The position numbers were made by a program, and so were the translations under genes. A stretch of DNA of 64,000 bases, from positions 28,253,934-28,317,933 of the forward strand of contig CM030713.1 of assembly GCA_017979445.1 (NCBI GenBank), written 5' to 3'. The stretch comes from Akebia trifoliata (lineage: Eukaryota > Streptophyta > Magnoliopsida > Ranunculales > Lardizabalaceae). The notes beneath the pieces are model-generated. The model made no database searches and was not told the DNA's origin. It was given only the letters and a program-made list of their open reading frames with translations. Below, piece after piece: positions 62,185 through 64,000 of the stretch (position 1 is the stretch's first letter; each line of letters starts with the position of its first letter).

Positions 62185-62335
62185 GATTTTCTAACGTCCC
62201 CCTCCCAGATACTCTCCCCCATCACAGAACGATAGATCATTTGCATCGGGATGCATAAAATCATAATAAACGATCAATGATTCTATGATGGGGGCATAGG
62301 TCAAAGGGGGGAGGCACCATATTATCATGACTCAT
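62185..62335. mobile_element. Hairpin-family element near 62.2 kb
   Basis: Outer arms ACGTCCCCCTCCCAGA and, on the other side, AAAGGGGGGAGGCACC; the inner palindrome pairs CACAGAACGATAGATCATTT with AAACGATCAATGATTCTATG. Confidence 0.65.
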
Positions 62336-62394
62336 CAAATTTATCATTTTTTTTAGTCATGATTTTTTTATGCCCCTCTAACATATGCCCCCAA

Positions 62395-62570
62395 ATGCTC
62401 CTTGACATGGCATGAGCTAGAATCACAGATCTTTTCCTTGAGTTACATAATTGCATATCCCTATAAATATGTGTAGTTATGTATCCCGAGAAAAAAGATA
62501 TATGATTCTAGTACATGCCACGTCAGAAAGTGTATGTGAGCGTATGTCAGAGGTGGCGTTAGAAATCATT
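62395..62570. mobile_element. Hairpin-family element near 62.4 kb
   Basis: Pairs GACATGGCATGAGCTAGAAT, then CACAGATCTTTTCCTTGAG, with the reversed right arm GACGTGGCATGTACTAGAAT, then CATATATCTTTTTTCTCGG. Same family as 55,180-55,345, its counterpart in copy 1. Confidence 0.7.
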
Positions 62571-63176
62571 ATTTTGTTCTTTGTTTTAATGAAAAGAACA
62601 AATCATCAAAAAAAAAAAAAAAAAACCATTTTATAAATCCACTTTTATCTCAATATTAAAGCACAAATCATCAAAATATCAAGAGTCCATGATCATCTCC
62701 TCTTTCATATATGTAAACAAGAAAAAAAAAAAAAAAAACTAAATTTCTCCTTCAGCTCTTGCCCACAAAAAAGGAAAGGAAAAAAGTAAAATCCCAAAGA
62801 ATTCATACTTGTCTAATATATACTCTTTTAGTTATATATAATACTATCAATAATTAACTTTAGAAGCCCTTTTTAATATAAAAAAATCACAACCCGAAAC
62901 AAAAAAACAAAAAACAGAGAGAGAGAGAGAAGATCATTTAATTTCTACAACAAACCGACTAAATATTCCAAGTTACAATTTTTTATTTATTTTTCTTTGA
63001 TTGATAAATTTACAATCTTTGTTCCTCCTCTAAAAAAACATATTTAATTCAAAAGAAAGAAAAAAAAAAAAAACAGCAATATACCAATAACCCATGATCA
63101 ACATGATCATGGTCATCTCCTCCTTTTTCAAACAAGAAAGAGAAAATAAGTTTCCTCTCTAACATCCATAAAATTT

Positions 63177-63512
63177 CTATACCCATCTTACATCATAAGG
63201 CTTTGAAAGAGTGATCTTGATGACTAATCCTGGAAAAACATCATCTGGATCATGAATATGTGGATTTTGCTCCACTATATATGGATCACCACACTTGTCG
63301 CTGATCGTATGGAGCGTCTCGCCTTCACCAACAACATAAATCTCATCACATGGTGGTCGACCCAAATTATTATTTCTTCTCATCGGTTCATCTATGAGAT
63401 AACTCTCTTTGAAGGTTCCTACCAAGATAATTGCTACTAGAACAAGTGCACACGCAGCATCAACTATGGCTATTGCCTTGCTTATAGACTTCTTTGTATG
63501 CTTGGGAGCCAT
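63177..63512 (-). CDS. Short membrane-anchored LysM-domain protein, copy 2 (111 aa)
   Basis: Paralogue of the gene at 56,035-56,352, single exon, start MAPKHTKKSIS at 63,512. The basic N terminus and membrane helix (VDAACALVLVAIILVG) are conserved, and the LysM block is almost unchanged (RPPCDEIYVVGEGETLHTIS; EKN in copy 1 is EQN here). The copy 1 stop (CCT TAA) reads CCT TAT here, so the frame runs six codons further to TAG (extra residues YDVRWV). Substitutions concentrate in the linker between the helix and the LysM domain, consistent with both copies having been kept. A TATA-like TATAAAA lies at 63,563-63,557 and the leader contains a (CT)n tract. Function as for copy 1: glycan binding is a family property, the specific role unknown. 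Confidence 0.88.
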   Translation of the reverse strand: MAPKHTKKSISKAIAIVDAACALVLVAIILVGTFKESYLIDEPMRRNNNLGRPPCDEIYVVGEGETLHTISDKCGDPYIVEQNPHIHDPDDVFPGLVIKITLSKPYDVRWV

Positions 63513-63518
63513 ATGTGC

Positions 63519-63520
<2 letters not shown>

Positions 63521-63549
<29 letters not shown>
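63521..63549. repeat. (GA)n microsatellite in the LysM copy 2 leader
   Basis: About 29 bp of GA on the plus strand, i.e. a CT-rich leader for the minus-strand gene; such CT tracts are common near plant transcription starts. Confidence 0.9.
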
Positions 63550-63552
<3 letters not shown>

Positions 63553-63556
63553 TTTA

Positions 63557-63563
63557 TTTTATA
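63557..63563 (-). promoter_or_regulatory. Candidate TATA box, LysM copy 2
   Basis: TATAAAA on the minus strand about 45 bp before the ATG, equivalent to the site upstream of copy 1. Confidence 0.5.
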
Positions 63564-63765
63564 GAGAAAAAGGGCAGAGGGGCAGTTTTGTGTGCAGCAA
63601 CCGATATTGGCTTTATGCGTTACGTGGACGACCTTCTTTTACATCAAATTACCACAAAGGTCTTTATCTTGGTTATGATTTTGTTTTTGATTTTTTCAAA
63701 CTAATACACATTTAATTGGAAAAATATATGATGGAGGCAAGGTCCATGATCCTCAATGAACCAGG

Positions 63766-64000
63766 GATGTATATTTTACCCAAAATCCGTTAATCGGATC
63801 AAAAATCAGATCGAAAAAATGGACCGAACCCAATTGGATTTAGACTGAACTGACACCGAGAAAATTTGGTTCGAGTCTGGGTTGACCCCTCCAAAATTGG
63901 ACCAAACCCATTATAAGGATCGGATGCCATATTATTATAACATGTTTTTCTTACATAAGTTTTAGCACAAATTCTATCTTGAAGAGTTGGTGAGACGTCG
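63766..64000. other. Window end, non-coding repeat
   Basis: Sequence past the end of the duplicated segment, with degenerate AACCCAATTGGATTT/GGACCAAACCC motifs as in other repeat deserts of this window. No gene seen. Confidence 0.45.

Larger units (their letters stand above)
60100..63765. repeat. Tandem segmental duplication, copy 2
   Basis: Collinear with 52,560-56,655 (see there). It contains a MITE at 61,363-61,743 that is absent from copy 1, and retains an LTR-retrotransposon junction at about 61,000-61,125. Confidence 0.9.

Overview
This is a 64-kb piece of an AT-rich flowering-plant nuclear chromosome, probably eudicot (species not determined). The evidence is spliced genes with GT-AG introns of roughly 0.1-3 kb, plant-specific protein families (HOTHEAD-like GMC oxidoreductase, SPX-MFS vacuolar phosphate transporter, short membrane-anchored LysM proteins), and very many small non-autonomous transposons.

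Layout. 1-3,560: plus-strand, 5'-truncated and decayed plant L1-type LINE (linker, RT, zf-RVT, RNase H remnants) with a hAT-like MITE nested in it. 4,268-10,108 (minus): an intact five-exon HOTHEAD-like gene encoding 580 aa. 10,200-13,560: intergenic repeats. 13,820-25,043 (minus): an intact ten-coding-exon SPX-MFS (VPT/PHT5-type) gene encoding 698 aa, with an extra 5'UTR exon near 26,637-26,950. Its introns carry an RTE-type LINE tail, a Mutator-like MITE with a 9-bp TSD and a modular (TA)n-associated MITE. 27,000-52,500: gene-poor desert of fold-back elements, MITEs, SINEs, microsatellites and dispersed duplications; one possible small membrane-protein gene lies at 41,543-42,063 (minus). 52,560-63,765: two diverged tandem copies of a 3.6-4.1-kb segment, each ending in a short LysM gene on the minus strand (105 aa and 111 aa).

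The genes do not form a pathway. The HOTHEAD-like enzyme is expected to act in the secretory pathway or at the epidermis (cutin precursor oxidation in the known family), the SPX-MFS protein at the tonoplast (phosphate storage), and the LysM proteins at a membrane. Their only visible relation is a shared minus-strand orientation.

The most notable non-genic signals are: (1) a modular, hairpin-rich MITE family with at least six copies, including a chimera with two different ends; (2) a family of about fifteen short hairpins sharing a conserved core; (3) three hAT-like MITEs, two with exact 8-bp target duplications; (4) a SINE with target-site duplication whose empty site survives in a neighbouring duplicate; (5) the tandem LysM duplication with a stop-codon loss in one copy. 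I saw no clearly undescribed enzymatic or defence system. All coordinates and translations were derived by eye; splice sites were chosen by GT-AG rule, reading-frame continuity and family resemblance.
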